DNA of 64,000 nt from Chitinophagaceae bacterium (GTDB taxonomy: Bacteria > Bacteroidota > Bacteroidia > Chitinophagales > Chitinophagaceae): assembly GCA_023957125.1 (NCBI GenBank), contig JAMLHL010000016.1:46403-110402 (forward strand), read 5' to 3'. How positions within the stretch are numbered: the stretch's first letter is position 1; the number at the start of each line of letters is the position of its first letter. Made by a program: the position numbers and the translations under genes. Under the pieces are notes generated by a model. The model did no database searches and was not told where the DNA came from. It was given only the letters and a program-made list of their open reading frames with translations. Shown here in pieces: positions 7,103 to 16,879 of this stretch.

Positions 7103-9352
7103 TCATTTCTCCACAACCGGCCAGCTTGCTCTTTCATCACTCTTATACAGTCCCATCCTGTCAAACGGCACCTGTTTAAAACCTAACTTCAGCGCAGGCG
7201 AATTTTTCTTTAACCGGAATTTTCCCAGCTTAGGATCTTCCCGGTTGACAAATAACGGATCGGCTATTTTAAAGCTTTTCGACAAACTGTCTTTAACCCC
7301 GGTATCCGGAGCGACAATATTATCACTCATGGTTATATAGGGACGGGCTTTATCTTCAACCGAGGTTTTCCAAAATCCTGCACTTTTATCCCAGGAACCG
7401 CCCTGACAGATATTAAGGGAAATAACATTGCCTTTTGGCGCCTTAGGTTCATCATTGATGATGTTTACCAATTTAGGGTACCGCGTACTATACGGCGGCT
7501 TATTATATGCAGTACCCAAAATGGTACCCTTTTCCTTTTCTTCCTTAATCCATTCTTCAGGGTGATCGTGCATCCAGCCTAAGCCCCTCGCATCAACATG
7601 TAAAGAAGGAAGACAATTAACAAAAATATTGTTCAGTACATTGTTATCCCTGCCGCCGCCAATCATCATCGCACGCGTAACGTTATCAAATACATTCCCA
7701 ACAATATCCACGCCGCAAAACGCATCATCGAGATAAACACCTACACATCCCTTTCCTTCAAAGCCGGAAATATCGTGGAGATAATTATAACGGATTATAT
7801 TCCCCCGCATGGTCCAGTTTCTCCCGGCATATATAGCGCCCGCATCATTGGATTCATAACAAACATCAGCTATCTCGTTATACTCCATCAAATGATCATT
7901 ACCGTTGAAATAGATAGCCATATGCGGAAGATGCTTTATAAGATTGTGAGTGGCGCGGTTGCCAACGCCGTTGAGGGATATCCCCGGAAAGTAAACCCGC
8001 TTAATCCTGGCAACGTGATGTATATTATTGTTGTCGGCAAAACATTCCCCAGGGGTTAATGTAACGCGATCACCTGCATGGATCTTTATCCCCCCGGCGC
8101 CTACCTCATATATATCGCAACCTACCACGCCGTTGCGCTTTCCTCCATTGATAACAATCCCCTCATCTCCCGCATTCCTGATGGTGCACCCTGCTATTAA
8201 AACATCATTACAGTCTTCCATCTTCACCACGGTTTCACGGCAACCTTCAAGCGTCAATCCTTGCAGCGTTAAAAATGAAACATTACTCATGCTTATAATG
8301 TTTCTATTTACTGAAATAAAAGTCTTTCCGTTTTTAATGCCGGATGGCGGATAAAAATAGAGGATCCCTTTTTCCCTATCTACATAATACTCCCCCGGCT
8401 CATCTATCTCTGAAAGCAGGTTGAACCCATAAAACCATTGACCTAAACGATACCCATATCCGTGATACGGAGGCCTCACTTCTATCATCTTTTTCCCGGT
8501 ATCAATCTTCGCCACTTTATGCCGCTGTTCGGCCCAGTCCCAAAACCAGTATCCGCTCACCCATGCGTCTTTCTCATCCTTCCATTCATTGATCCGCGGG
8601 TCATCATAATTGAACTTACCCACTTTATCGCCTTTGGTTCCCCGTATATCCACAGGATCTTCATTAAGCAGTCCCGTAATTTTTACAAATCCTTTATTAG
8701 GATACCGGGATATCCACATCGGTCTGTCGTTAAAAAACAATTCTACACCTCCACCTCCGGGAGAACCAAAATTGTTCACGCCGGTGGCTGAAAGATCTGA
8801 CTGATAAATTTTTCCACGAACCTCCGGACGGAGCTTCTCCAAAACGGATTCATCTGTAACCAAATTCCATTTTGTTAGTTTTTTGCCTCCTGACAACCGT
8901 ACTTCATTTCCCTTTTTGCCCCGATAGATAACGCGCGATGCCGCATCGGCACCGCCATCCCGCGCATCCAATTCAAATACCCCCGGCAATTCATAAACGC
9001 CTTCCTGTATCTCTACTATTATTTCTCCCTTACCCAGCTTTTTCTGCTCTTTCAATTTACGGATCAGGTTCCTTGCGCCCTCCAATGTTGCCAGAGGACC
9101 ATCCGTTTTATTATCATTCGCCTGGCTGAACTTCCCGGACCAATTATCATTTCCCGAAGTTGAAATGTACAACTGCAAAACAGGTTTTGGCGATGTATTC
9201 ACCGGCGTACCTGACACTAATATATTTGCCGCCAGGAGAGCGGTCAATAAAAAACAATATTTCCGTCTTCTAAAAGCTAAAGTTCCGGACAACAATGCAC
9301 TCATTTTTTTTATTTTAGCCGCCAATGCAATGGTATTTTCAGATAAACCCAT
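7103..9352 (-). CDS. Secreted right-handed parallel beta-helix protein, probable polysaccharide-acting enzyme
   Basis: A 749-residue protein (733 from the internal Met at 9304, which sits better before the signal sequence YCFLLTALLAANILVSG). After the signal comes LYISTSGNDNWSGKF and GPLATLEGARNLIRKL, a common opening in beta-helix glycanases, then LFFNDRPMWISRYPNKGF and a long region of beta-helix coils with repeated Asn and Gly turns (DVLIAGCTIRNAGDEGIVI, DNNNIHHVARIKRVYFPGIS, MEYNEIADVCYESNDAGAIY). The fold is shared by polysaccharide lyases, GH28, GH110 and GH141; the N-terminal pattern resembles GH141-like proteins most, but I cannot place it with certainty. It is the last gene of the long minus-strand locus, 32 bp after the truncated GH123 gene. 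Confidence 0.82.
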   Translation of the reverse strand: MGLSENTIALAAKIKKMSALLSGTLAFRRRKYCFLLTALLAANILVSGTPVNTSPKPVLQLYISTSGNDNWSGKFSQANDNKTDGPLATLEGARNLIRKLKEQKKLGKGEIIVEIQEGVYELPGVFELDARDGGADAASRVIYRGKKGNEVRLSGGKKLTKWNLVTDESVLEKLRPEVRGKIYQSDLSATGVNNFGSPGGGGVELFFNDRPMWISRYPNKGFVKITGLLNEDPVDIRGTKGDKVGKFNYDDPRINEWKDEKDAWVSGYWFWDWAEQRHKVAKIDTGKKMIEVRPPYHGYGYRLGQWFYGFNLLSEIDEPGEYYVDREKGILYFYPPSGIKNGKTFISVNRNIISMSNVSFLTLQGLTLEGCRETVVKMEDCNDVLIAGCTIRNAGDEGIVINGGKRNGVVGCDIYEVGAGGIKIHAGDRVTLTPGECFADNNNIHHVARIKRVYFPGISLNGVGNRATHNLIKHLPHMAIYFNGNDHLMEYNEIADVCYESNDAGAIYAGRNWTMRGNIIRYNYLHDISGFEGKGCVGVYLDDAFCGVDIVGNVFDNVTRAMMIGGGRDNNVLNNIFVNCLPSLHVDARGLGWMHDHPEEWIKEEKEKGTILGTAYNKPPYSTRYPKLVNIINDEPKAPKGNVISLNICQGGSWDKSAGFWKTSVEDKARPYITMSDNIVAPDTGVKDSLSKSFKIADPLFVNREDPKLGKFRLKKNSPALKLGFKQVPFDRMGLYKSDERASWPVVEK

Positions 9353-9384
9353 AATGATAAATAATTATCCCGTCAATATTATGT

Positions 9385-10350
9385 TTAATTCCCGAACAAT
9401 TTTTTACCCGCTATAATAGCTTCTGCTAACTTTTCCCGATGCGCCATCAGATGAGTGGGGTCTTTTGCAAAGCTCACCAGGCTCGACGTTATGTTGTCAG
9501 GCACTTTCAGTAAGTTCTTCGCTGTTGCCAGCCACACCTCCTGCCGATCATTCAGATCTCCCATCTTTTCATGTGCATTTACCTGCTGCTGCAGCATCCA
9601 AAAATATTCATAGTCTTCAATACCATCCCGCAACAACTCCCACCTCAATGAATTAACGGGGCCGCTGATAAATGGTTCCTTGTTATTATTGGGATCCCGG
9701 TTGGGCGGATAAAAAAATCTGCCATCACCGTTTCCCCATTTGCGTCCGGGTGGGCCGCCGGCACGCCAGCTTTGAGGAAGCAATCCTTTGTAAAGCCCAC
9801 CCGGAAGGGCTTTAGGAGCATACACCGTTATCCAAAACGGTTGATTGGTACGGGCTTTTAAAGTTACAGGCTCCACTACCGGCGGTAACGGATCCGGCCA
9901 ACTATCCGCCGCGCCGATACTATCGGTCGGGATCTTAACGGGTACATACACCACCTGGTCAATAGTAACAAAAGATGCATTTATTTTAGTTTGATACGGT
10001 CCGTCCAAATCACTGCAACTAACGGTTACATTCTTAATATCCTCCGATGGACAGATCACTACCTGCACAGCTTCGTATTCATTACGCGCAAGCCGGACTG
10101 AAACGAAATCGCTTTTTTGATCAACAGGCGGCACTGGTCGTTTTTGCCCTATTTTATGAACCGGACCACACCACCATACGTCATCGCTACCATTCAGCCG
10201 TAAGCCATAACCGGTATCATATAAAGCCGGTTTCAGGGTATCATTGCGTGATGGCCTGCCCGGCTGGTATTGCCACGAAGGTTTTACATCAAAAATAAAG
10301 CTACTGCCGGTCAGGAAAATACAACTCCATAACAAGTTTCGTATAAGCAT
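9385..10350 (-). pseudogene. GH123/DUF4091 family protein with its central catalytic region missing
   Basis: This 321-residue reading frame joins the N-terminal domain of a GH123/DUF4091 protein (residues 50-188, for example VRLARNEYEAVQVVICPSED and the strand FWITVYAPKALPGGLYKG) straight to the far C-terminal part (about 200-321, GNGDGRFFYPP, then GPVNSLRWELLRDGIEDYEY). Full members are roughly 550-800 residues long and carry the TIM-barrel with the catalytic Asp-Glu pair between these two parts. The junction is near residue 189-195 (about base 9780) and is in frame. The remnant has an N-terminal signal sequence and is five bases from the upstream DUF4838 gene. Without the barrel it should have no hexosaminidase activity; it may be a relic or a binding protein. 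Confidence 0.75.
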
Positions 10351-10355
10351 TATGG

Positions 10356-12224
10356 TTATTTATTCTTCTTATATTTTTCTATCCAGTTAAACAATGTCGT
10401 TCTGCGTATCATATAATCCACTGTAATAGCATAAAGAGGATCCTGCCTCAACTTTTCGAACCTATCCCACAAATCGTTAACCTCCGGTGAGGCAGTCATT
10501 TCATCCAGTTCTTTAGAGAAAGCCTCCATGTTTTTGAGTTCCTTCTCACCCAAAGCAGCCAGCGGCAGCGGGAAACTTTTGTAGGCAGTTATGGCTGTTT
10601 TATATAACTGCCACATATCATCCAGCTTCCTGACGCGTGCTTTTTGCAAGGGTGTTTCCGCCAGTTGCAATGCCTCCTTCATCAACGAATCTGCCTGCGT
10701 GAGGTAAGCGTCCGGTATGCTCAGGGCATAACTTCCAACAGTAAAGGGCAAATACTGGTCTTCCATGATATTCCATTTTGAACCATAGATATCCTCTGTC
10801 CAGAATTTCTCCCAGATTGCATAATACGCTTTCAATTTGGACGCTGCTTTTCTTCCTGCAGCAGCAATATACCAATCATCCAGGAGACTGTCCACATCCT
10901 GATCGGGATTCCACAACAACTTAGCCAATACCCAACCCTTGGGACCTTCTCCAATATTCGGATACAATTCGGCATAATAGTGGCTCACATGATTTTTTGC
11001 ACCCCAACTTAAATACCGTTGCATCTCGTGAAACCACACCCGGGGCGTCATATAATTCAACCCCCAGGCATAATCATACCAGCCCAATACCGGCGCTACC
11101 TTGCTCCAGGCAAGCGTTAAGACTTCTCCTTTTTTTCTCAATCCGGGATTGGCCCATCGCATCCTTTCGTAGGTAATCAGGGGCACTATGTGAGCATCTA
11201 CGTTCACGCCGGAAGGAGGATCAGCCAGGTTATTATATGCCAGACAGCCCAATAAAGCATTGGGATATACCTCATGAACTTTTGCCGCCACTTCATTTGC
11301 CCACTTGAAATAATCGTCTGAAACATTTTCAAGTCCCAGGTAGTTTTTGGTTCCGTTACGACGGGCAAGCGATGCAGGCGACTCGTCGTATTTTCCCTGT
11401 GTATCGTTTATACCCAACGAGTAAGTATAAACGCCCGGGTGCTTTTCGAAATAATGTATGATTTCCTTCGCTGCGGTATCTGCAATGCCTGTCGCGGAAA
11501 AATTAGGCTGCCAGGTTCTCGTGTCATGATTGTTTTTGGGAATATATCTCTTGCCGTTGATCAAAGGGTAAAATTCAGGATTGGTCTGACCAAATTTCTC
11601 CGGAGGAAAAAGATGGTTCAGATTTTCGCCGAATGCAATCCGGCTCCGGCACCTGTTAAAACGTCCCCATTGAGACCAGGAACCCGGCATGGATAGTGAG
11701 CGGGAAAGATAAACAGGCTCCTCTTTTACTTCAGTTTTCGGGATAACCAGGTCGTCATGGACGGGAATTTCTATGCCCACATCCGTAGCCATTAACCAGC
11801 GTATGCCAGCAAAACGCTCCAGGAAATCATACACGCCAAACTCGGTACCCCAATCGCTGCCCCCGAGTATCATAAAATTATCGTTGTCAATTCCTTTTAA
11901 TAAGAAACCATCTTCGTCCAGGTGGCCCAGGTCTATCTGCTGTTCTTTTACATAAGACGTCATTCCAATATGAATGTTAACCACATTTTCTATTGTGCTG
12001 TTACTAACCGGAAGGGTGGCCCCGGTACTTTCCCTGATGTAGTGCTGCATGATTTGCGCCGCATTTTTCAATGGTTCACCAGCATCGGGCGCAATTATGA
12101 TTGCAGCATGGGGGCTATGATTTTTCACCAGGATCATAAATTCACCGGATCGCCTGCACGAAACCAATGACAAAAACGCCAGCACAAAAACCATTGCCTT
12201 AACGGACATATGCTTATTACTCAT
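10356..12224 (-). CDS. DUF4838 lipoprotein, alpha-glucuronidase/hexosaminidase-like
   Basis: A 622-residue lipoprotein with signal FVLAFLSLVSC (lipobox LVSC, Cys about residue 23). The N-terminal domain (about 35-150: IIIAPDAGEPLKNAAQIMQH, then GGSDWGTEFGVYDFLERFAG) is the small mixed fold found before the barrel in GH20, GH67 and alpha-N-acetylglucosaminidases. It is followed by a DUF4838 TIM-barrel-like region (about 160-450: WQPNFSATGIADTAAKEI, YSLGINDTQGKYDESPAS) and a helical C-terminus. The family is common in Bacteroidota and Planctomycetota glycan loci and is uncharacterised in detail, so a glycoside-acting role is inferred from fold and context. It is cotranscribed with the GH123 remnant and beta-helix gene. 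Confidence 0.88.
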   Translation of the reverse strand: MSNKHMSVKAMVFVLAFLSLVSCRRSGEFMILVKNHSPHAAIIIAPDAGEPLKNAAQIMQHYIRESTGATLPVSNSTIENVVNIHIGMTSYVKEQQIDLGHLDEDGFLLKGIDNDNFMILGGSDWGTEFGVYDFLERFAGIRWLMATDVGIEIPVHDDLVIPKTEVKEEPVYLSRSLSMPGSWSQWGRFNRCRSRIAFGENLNHLFPPEKFGQTNPEFYPLINGKRYIPKNNHDTRTWQPNFSATGIADTAAKEIIHYFEKHPGVYTYSLGINDTQGKYDESPASLARRNGTKNYLGLENVSDDYFKWANEVAAKVHEVYPNALLGCLAYNNLADPPSGVNVDAHIVPLITYERMRWANPGLRKKGEVLTLAWSKVAPVLGWYDYAWGLNYMTPRVWFHEMQRYLSWGAKNHVSHYYAELYPNIGEGPKGWVLAKLLWNPDQDVDSLLDDWYIAAAGRKAASKLKAYYAIWEKFWTEDIYGSKWNIMEDQYLPFTVGSYALSIPDAYLTQADSLMKEALQLAETPLQKARVRKLDDMWQLYKTAITAYKSFPLPLAALGEKELKNMEAFSKELDEMTASPEVNDLWDRFEKLRQDPLYAITVDYMIRRTTLFNWIEKYKKNK

Positions 12225-12430
12225 TCTGATTTCGAGTTTTGTAATACTTTTTTAAACCAGCAATCTTTTTATAACCCGGGTAATAAATTTCCCATGCTGC
12301 CTATCTTGCGCGTGGTGATGTGCTTAGATTCACGAAATTTTATTCGCTCCCCGCAAACAGGTAGTCTTATGAACAATAATTAACCTCTGCTACACCTCCA
12401 GGGTGAGTATATCCGCGATAAATACCTCTT

Positions 12431-14647
12431 TTACTTCTTCAACAACTCACTCTCCGTCCAGGAGGTTTTTCGGTCTTTATTCTCTTCTCTCAGTTTCTTC
12501 ACTTCATCAGGTTTGACTATAGCATTTACTCCATTATTTTTCTCCTTATTAAATTCCCAGCGTACATAGCTCAGCACAGAGGCAATCCACCAGTCGTTGT
12601 TATCGTTCATGGCCGGCATTTCACTTGAGTAGGTCTTCCCGTCTATCGGACCTTTTAATCCATTCAGGAGAATCCGGATCGCATTGTCTTTTTCCGACAG
12701 TTTTATAAACCGTGCTCCCGTCAGAGCCGGCGCCGTCATCCCCTGTCCCGGGGTTTCCATCCCCTGACCTTCATTTCCATGACAATTAGCGCAGAAGGTT
12801 CTGAAGGTAACCGCGCCGTTTAAGACCATTCTCCTGTGGTTCTTATCCATATCTCCAAGTCTCTTTGATAAATTTTTCACCAACTCATTTTTGGCTATCG
12901 CCTCTTTTACCGACGTAATCATTTCGTTGTCGCTATTCCGGCTTGCTATTTCTTTTACAATGTCCCTGGCAGCATCAGTGCCGGACCGGGACATGGATAG
13001 CAACACCTGCACCCGGACATCGTAATCAGGATCATTCTTTAATTTAGCCACTTCATCCACTAATCCCGTATCGCCCGAAACCAAACCGGGCTCGCTTATC
13101 CACACGGCTGTTTTCCTCACTCTTGCATCCTCATCATTTAAAGCATGATCAAGCGTTGTCCTGTCCATAGCATCCAACCCGTCCAGGGTCCACAAAGCAT
13201 GAATACGCGCCAGATGGTTGTCTTTACCTGAGGCGCCGGTTGCAATATTTTTCAGTTCCGGTACAACCGTTTTATCGCCGCGGCTGACTATTAATTTCTG
13301 GGCATTATCGCGCCACCAGCCGTTAGGATGTTCCAGATACTGCAACAATTGTTCACTCGTTTCATTCAGCATATTTGGTTTTGGGGAACGTTTCCCGCCC
13401 TTATACACTACGCGGTAAATACGTCCCCGATTAATGTTTTTAGCAAGCCCGAAACTATCAATCTTATTTCTCAAAAAAGATCCCGGGTTGGTCCAGCTCC
13501 CCTGCTGAATAATTCCGCGGTACATATCCACGATATAAAGATTGCCATCGGGACCTGTAGCCGAATTTACGGGTCTGAAATTCATGTCCTGAGAGGCAAT
13601 AAATTCCGCACTGTCGTAAGCATTTCGCAAGGTCGTTTTTCCCATATTGTGCTCCACTTTAGCCCTGCGGATAATTCTGCCCACCGGTTCGCAAACAATA
13701 TAATCTCCCACAAGATCTTCCGGCAGCGCATCTCCCCTGTAGATAGACTGTCCGCAGCATCCGGTAAAATGATTAAGGGTATTATCAGGACGGAGCCGCT
13801 CCGGGCCGCCCTGCACATCGGGGGTAGCCATTATGGGCCATACCTGCTGGAATTCGGCATCGAAGTTATCTTTGAAATTAAGCTTTCCGTAAACGGGGTT
13901 GATCTGAAAATCCTGTACCGGCGTTTCTCCCCCTGCAGCGGAATAATACAACCGGCCGTAATTGTCGTGCGTAATCCCCCATTGTCCGCCGCTGTTGTAA
14001 ATGGAATCTACCTCCATTTTACCATTTCTATAACGGACACGGATAGGTTCATAAGTCATGTACATCCAGTTATCAATATTCCAATCCAGCCCACTGCGTT
14101 GGTGCTCCATATTGGCATCACTGGTAGAATAGGCGTCATTCTTATATACGACTTTCTTTACATCGGCTTTGCCATCGCCATCGGTGTCTTTATAGCTGGT
14201 AATGGTGATAGAATTGGTTTCATTCACCAGCAGTTCGTCCCCTACTGTCTGGATCATCCGGGGGAGCAGGAGGCTGTCCACAAAAACGGTACTCTTATCC
14301 ATCTTTCCGTCGCCATCCGTATCCTCCAACAGCTTGATGCAGCTTATCGGTTGCTGTTCCCCGGTAGCATCCGCATCCCGCATATACGTAAGCATTTCCG
14401 CTACATACAAACGTCCGTTACCGTCCCAGGCAATAGCAACGGGTTCTTTAATCATGGGTTCACTTGCCACCAGTTCGATCTTATAGCCGTCCGGCAAAAA
14501 AATCTTTTTCATACTCTCCTCCGGCGAGAGGTAATCGGCAGTAGGATGCGGATTGAAAACGGGTTTGGGATTTTCGTCATTCGGGGAACAAGCGGACAGG
14601 ACAATGAAAAACAAAGTGAAACATACCAATAAAGGATTTTTTTTCAT
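12431..14647 (-). CDS. PVC-type dehydrogenase lipoprotein with c-type cytochrome domain
   Basis: Chosen start at 14647 gives MKKNPLLVCFTLFFIVLSAC, a lipoprotein signal; a longer frame to 14707 adds 20 residues that do not resemble a signal. The mature protein has a beta-propeller-like dehydrogenase domain (about 40-420: MIKEPVAIAWDGNGRLYVAE, then repeated DTDGDGK calcium-type loops), a HEAT-repeat section (about 440-590) and a cytochrome c domain with the haem motif CANCH near residue 618 and a later Met (EMPAMNDNNDWW) as probable axial ligand. This architecture is typical of large 'membrane-bound dehydrogenase' proteins of Planctomycetes and Bacteroidota, thought to oxidise sugars in the periplasm. 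Its place among glycosidases supports sugar oxidation as the role. Confidence 0.9.
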   Translation of the reverse strand: MKKNPLLVCFTLFFIVLSACSPNDENPKPVFNPHPTADYLSPEESMKKIFLPDGYKIELVASEPMIKEPVAIAWDGNGRLYVAEMLTYMRDADATGEQQPISCIKLLEDTDGDGKMDKSTVFVDSLLLPRMIQTVGDELLVNETNSITITSYKDTDGDGKADVKKVVYKNDAYSTSDANMEHQRSGLDWNIDNWMYMTYEPIRVRYRNGKMEVDSIYNSGGQWGITHDNYGRLYYSAAGGETPVQDFQINPVYGKLNFKDNFDAEFQQVWPIMATPDVQGGPERLRPDNTLNHFTGCCGQSIYRGDALPEDLVGDYIVCEPVGRIIRRAKVEHNMGKTTLRNAYDSAEFIASQDMNFRPVNSATGPDGNLYIVDMYRGIIQQGSWTNPGSFLRNKIDSFGLAKNINRGRIYRVVYKGGKRSPKPNMLNETSEQLLQYLEHPNGWWRDNAQKLIVSRGDKTVVPELKNIATGASGKDNHLARIHALWTLDGLDAMDRTTLDHALNDEDARVRKTAVWISEPGLVSGDTGLVDEVAKLKNDPDYDVRVQVLLSMSRSGTDAARDIVKEIASRNSDNEMITSVKEAIAKNELVKNLSKRLGDMDKNHRRMVLNGAVTFRTFCANCHGNEGQGMETPGQGMTAPALTGARFIKLSEKDNAIRILLNGLKGPIDGKTYSSEMPAMNDNNDWWIASVLSYVRWEFNKEKNNGVNAIVKPDEVKKLREENKDRKTSWTESELLKK

Positions 14648-15605
14648 CTGTATCTCTTTTTTTAAGTAAATGGAACTTCGCCAATAATCATCGCCCTTGT
14701 ACGACAATAATCTATCACGCGCCGTTTCATTTTAAAACCGGTTTTTAAATCGTTGAAAAAATGAGGGTGCAAATGGGTTATATCCGGTGCTGTTTTTTAG
14801 GGTTATCCGAAAAGAGTGGGAAGGTACACCATCTGCTTTAAAACTTTTTGATTTTTTTCGGGGAAACCAGTTTTCACATGGTTAAATGCTTCTTATCATT
14901 CGACGGTATTATGAGGAGGGAATCGCAATATGCTTTTGGGGTAACGATTGGTATCGTGTATGATGGATGGACTCCAATCCTGATATGAAAATGTGCTTCA
15001 TCGAATTTAACATGAGTCACCAACCAGGGAGCTATTTGTTCCGTAAACCGGCTTCTTTTTCTTTTTTTATATTGAGTGGAAACCACTGTCTCCATTGGTT
15101 TTACCACAAGCGTTTGCCGAAGTATAACTTTTTTCCGGGCTGATGGTCGTTTCTCATATTGGCTTTTATTGCCAAAATAAGTCATCTTTTCTCTTTAGAG
15201 GACGTTTCTTAGTTGCAGGATACACGTTAAATGGAAATTTCAGTGAAAGTATACCACCGTTTCAGTTCAAAGGGTACCAGTGTTTTTTTAGGTTATAATG
15301 GCGGTGTAAATTTAGTTGTTTTTTCTTTTTCTGAGCGACTCCACCTATTTGAGATATACAAGTCTCTAAAATATAAACCGTAACCTTTCGCCAAAAGAAA
15401 ATTTGTAGTACACAAACCGGAACTCAAAAATTTAGAGAACCACTACAGACAAGACTTTACACCTGAATAGCTGCAATATGGGCTAAGGTAGATTTTCCCC
15501 TCGTGATACGGAGATTATGCCTATAAAGCACATTATGAATAAAATCAGAGAATTACACAAGGGTCCAGATGAACCTTTTATCATAGTGATACTTTAAGCA
15601 GGAAG
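14648..15605. other. Long intergenic region without a recognised gene
   Basis: Nearly 1 kb between the WbsX gene ending at 15606 and the cytochrome gene. A minus-strand open frame of 103 codons (14874-15185; basic, YKKRKRSRFTEQIAPWLVTH) is present but matches no family I know and has no clear start signal. A short plus-strand frame (15535-15597) beginning MNKIRELHKG also has no recognised function. The composition is AT-rich and could be the remains of an inserted element. The break splits the locus into two likely transcription units. Confidence 0.4.
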
Positions 15606-16850
15606 CTAATCAAATACATCCCTCACTGCCGTGAGATATTTCATCTTATTCTGCGTATCTGGCTCCAGGTAGGATCCTTCCCCCCATTCGTTCCATGAAT
15701 TGATCGTGATGATCCGCTCACCGGGAGGTCTTTCCATTGTTATTGCTTTGGCTCTTGCCAGAGCTTTTTTAAACAGATAGGGAGTATTATCCGTTATTAC
15801 GGCACCATAAGGATAATCGCGCCGTTCCATCCAATCGCCGGCATTCCTGCATCTGGGTGATGAATCCCAGCCCATACTTATATTGAGGTGATAGGGAACC
15901 GGTATGGATGCTGCCGGTTTCTCCAGACCGTTTGCGCCACCGCCATTTTCTATACTGCGAAAATACTGGTCGGCTGCTACTTCGTACTTTGTGGCAGGAA
16001 AAGAAGGTAACACATTGTGATGGATCCATACGTAAGACGTTGTGCTGTTCATCTTCAGGTTATTAATGGCCACATCCATATAGCTATTCAATCCAAACAA
16101 CACACCATTCAGATGGAGATCCTTAAACCCGGCTGCTTTAACCTTTGACCGGAAAAGATCGATAGCTTCAGCAGCTTTTTGAACATCTCCTCCAAAAGTT
16201 TCGATAAATGTATGAATCTGATAGATAGAAAAATAAGGACAGCCATCGATCAACCAATAAGAAGGATGTCTAAAATATTTCTCTATTATATAATCCATGA
16301 TCTCTGAAAAGGTGGCCCGGGTTACAGCACCTTTCATGTCACCTACATCATGATTACACCACATGAGCGCGAACTTAATATCTGTATTATTGTCTGCCCC
16401 CAGGAAACCTTCTTCCAGCGCTTTATGAAGATATTTTCCATGAGGCTGGTCAAAATAATACCAGTCGAAAATAAAGGCATCAATACCATGGCTGGCAGCC
16501 GCCTCTATTTTTTGGTACATCACGGCGGGTTCATTTTCATTTTCGTATCCCCACAGCGGAACCTTAGGTTGCTGATGACCATTAAAACGGGGTTTAGCAA
16601 ACTTAATGAGCTGCCATTCGGATTCGGCTACAGGTCCCCAGTTGGGAAAATAATACGCAGCCACCGATACATCCCCTTCAGGAATGTCTATCGGTAATTC
16701 GGGCTCCGGATCAATGGATTCCACAGATGATCTGCAGCTTGTTAAGATCAATACCCACACGGTACAAAGGAAAATAATACATTTCGTTACAGTCCAAACA
16801 AGCGGGTTCCTGATTGGACCATTGTTCAGCTTTAAAAAGATCAGATTCAT
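15606..16850 (-). CDS. WbsX/GH99-like lipoprotein (first intact copy)
   Basis: 414-residue member of the Glyco_tran_WbsX/GH99-like family (PF14307 type). A hydrophobic signal ending LILTSC suggests a lipoprotein; a later start than 16850 is possible. Family motifs: AAYYFPNWG (about 64-72), ASHGIDAFIFDWYYFD, KFALMWCNHD, and the C-terminal TINSWNEWGEGSYLEPD with the conserved acidic residues. WbsX was named from O-antigen clusters, but secreted copies in SusC/SusD loci are believed to be glycosidases related to the endo-alpha-mannosidase family GH99. The gene is 29 bp after the next WbsX paralogue and closes that operon. It is closest in pattern to the copy at 19554-20636 (both have a HVDK/E-type N-terminal and YSIYQIH/YSIYELSK words). 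Confidence 0.87.
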   Translation of the reverse strand: MNLIFLKLNNGPIRNPLVWTVTKCIIFLCTVWVLILTSCRSSVESIDPEPELPIDIPEGDVSVAAYYFPNWGPVAESEWQLIKFAKPRFNGHQQPKVPLWGYENENEPAVMYQKIEAAASHGIDAFIFDWYYFDQPHGKYLHKALEEGFLGADNNTDIKFALMWCNHDVGDMKGAVTRATFSEIMDYIIEKYFRHPSYWLIDGCPYFSIYQIHTFIETFGGDVQKAAEAIDLFRSKVKAAGFKDLHLNGVLFGLNSYMDVAINNLKMNSTTSYVWIHHNVLPSFPATKYEVAADQYFRSIENGGGANGLEKPAASIPVPYHLNISMGWDSSPRCRNAGDWMERRDYPYGAVITDNTPYLFKKALARAKAITMERPPGERIITINSWNEWGEGSYLEPDTQNKMKYLTAVRDVFD

Positions 16851-16879
16851 CTTCTACTGTTTTAGTAAACAGTGATTAA

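Noticed and set aside
13328..14632. 434-codon plus-strand open frame opposite the cytochrome gene
   Set aside because: It is the antisense shadow of a gene with clear domains and haem motif, and encodes no recognisable protein.
14874..15185. 103-codon minus-strand open frame
   Set aside because: No recognised family, no start context, and an AT-rich surround; kept only as a note in the intergenic entry.
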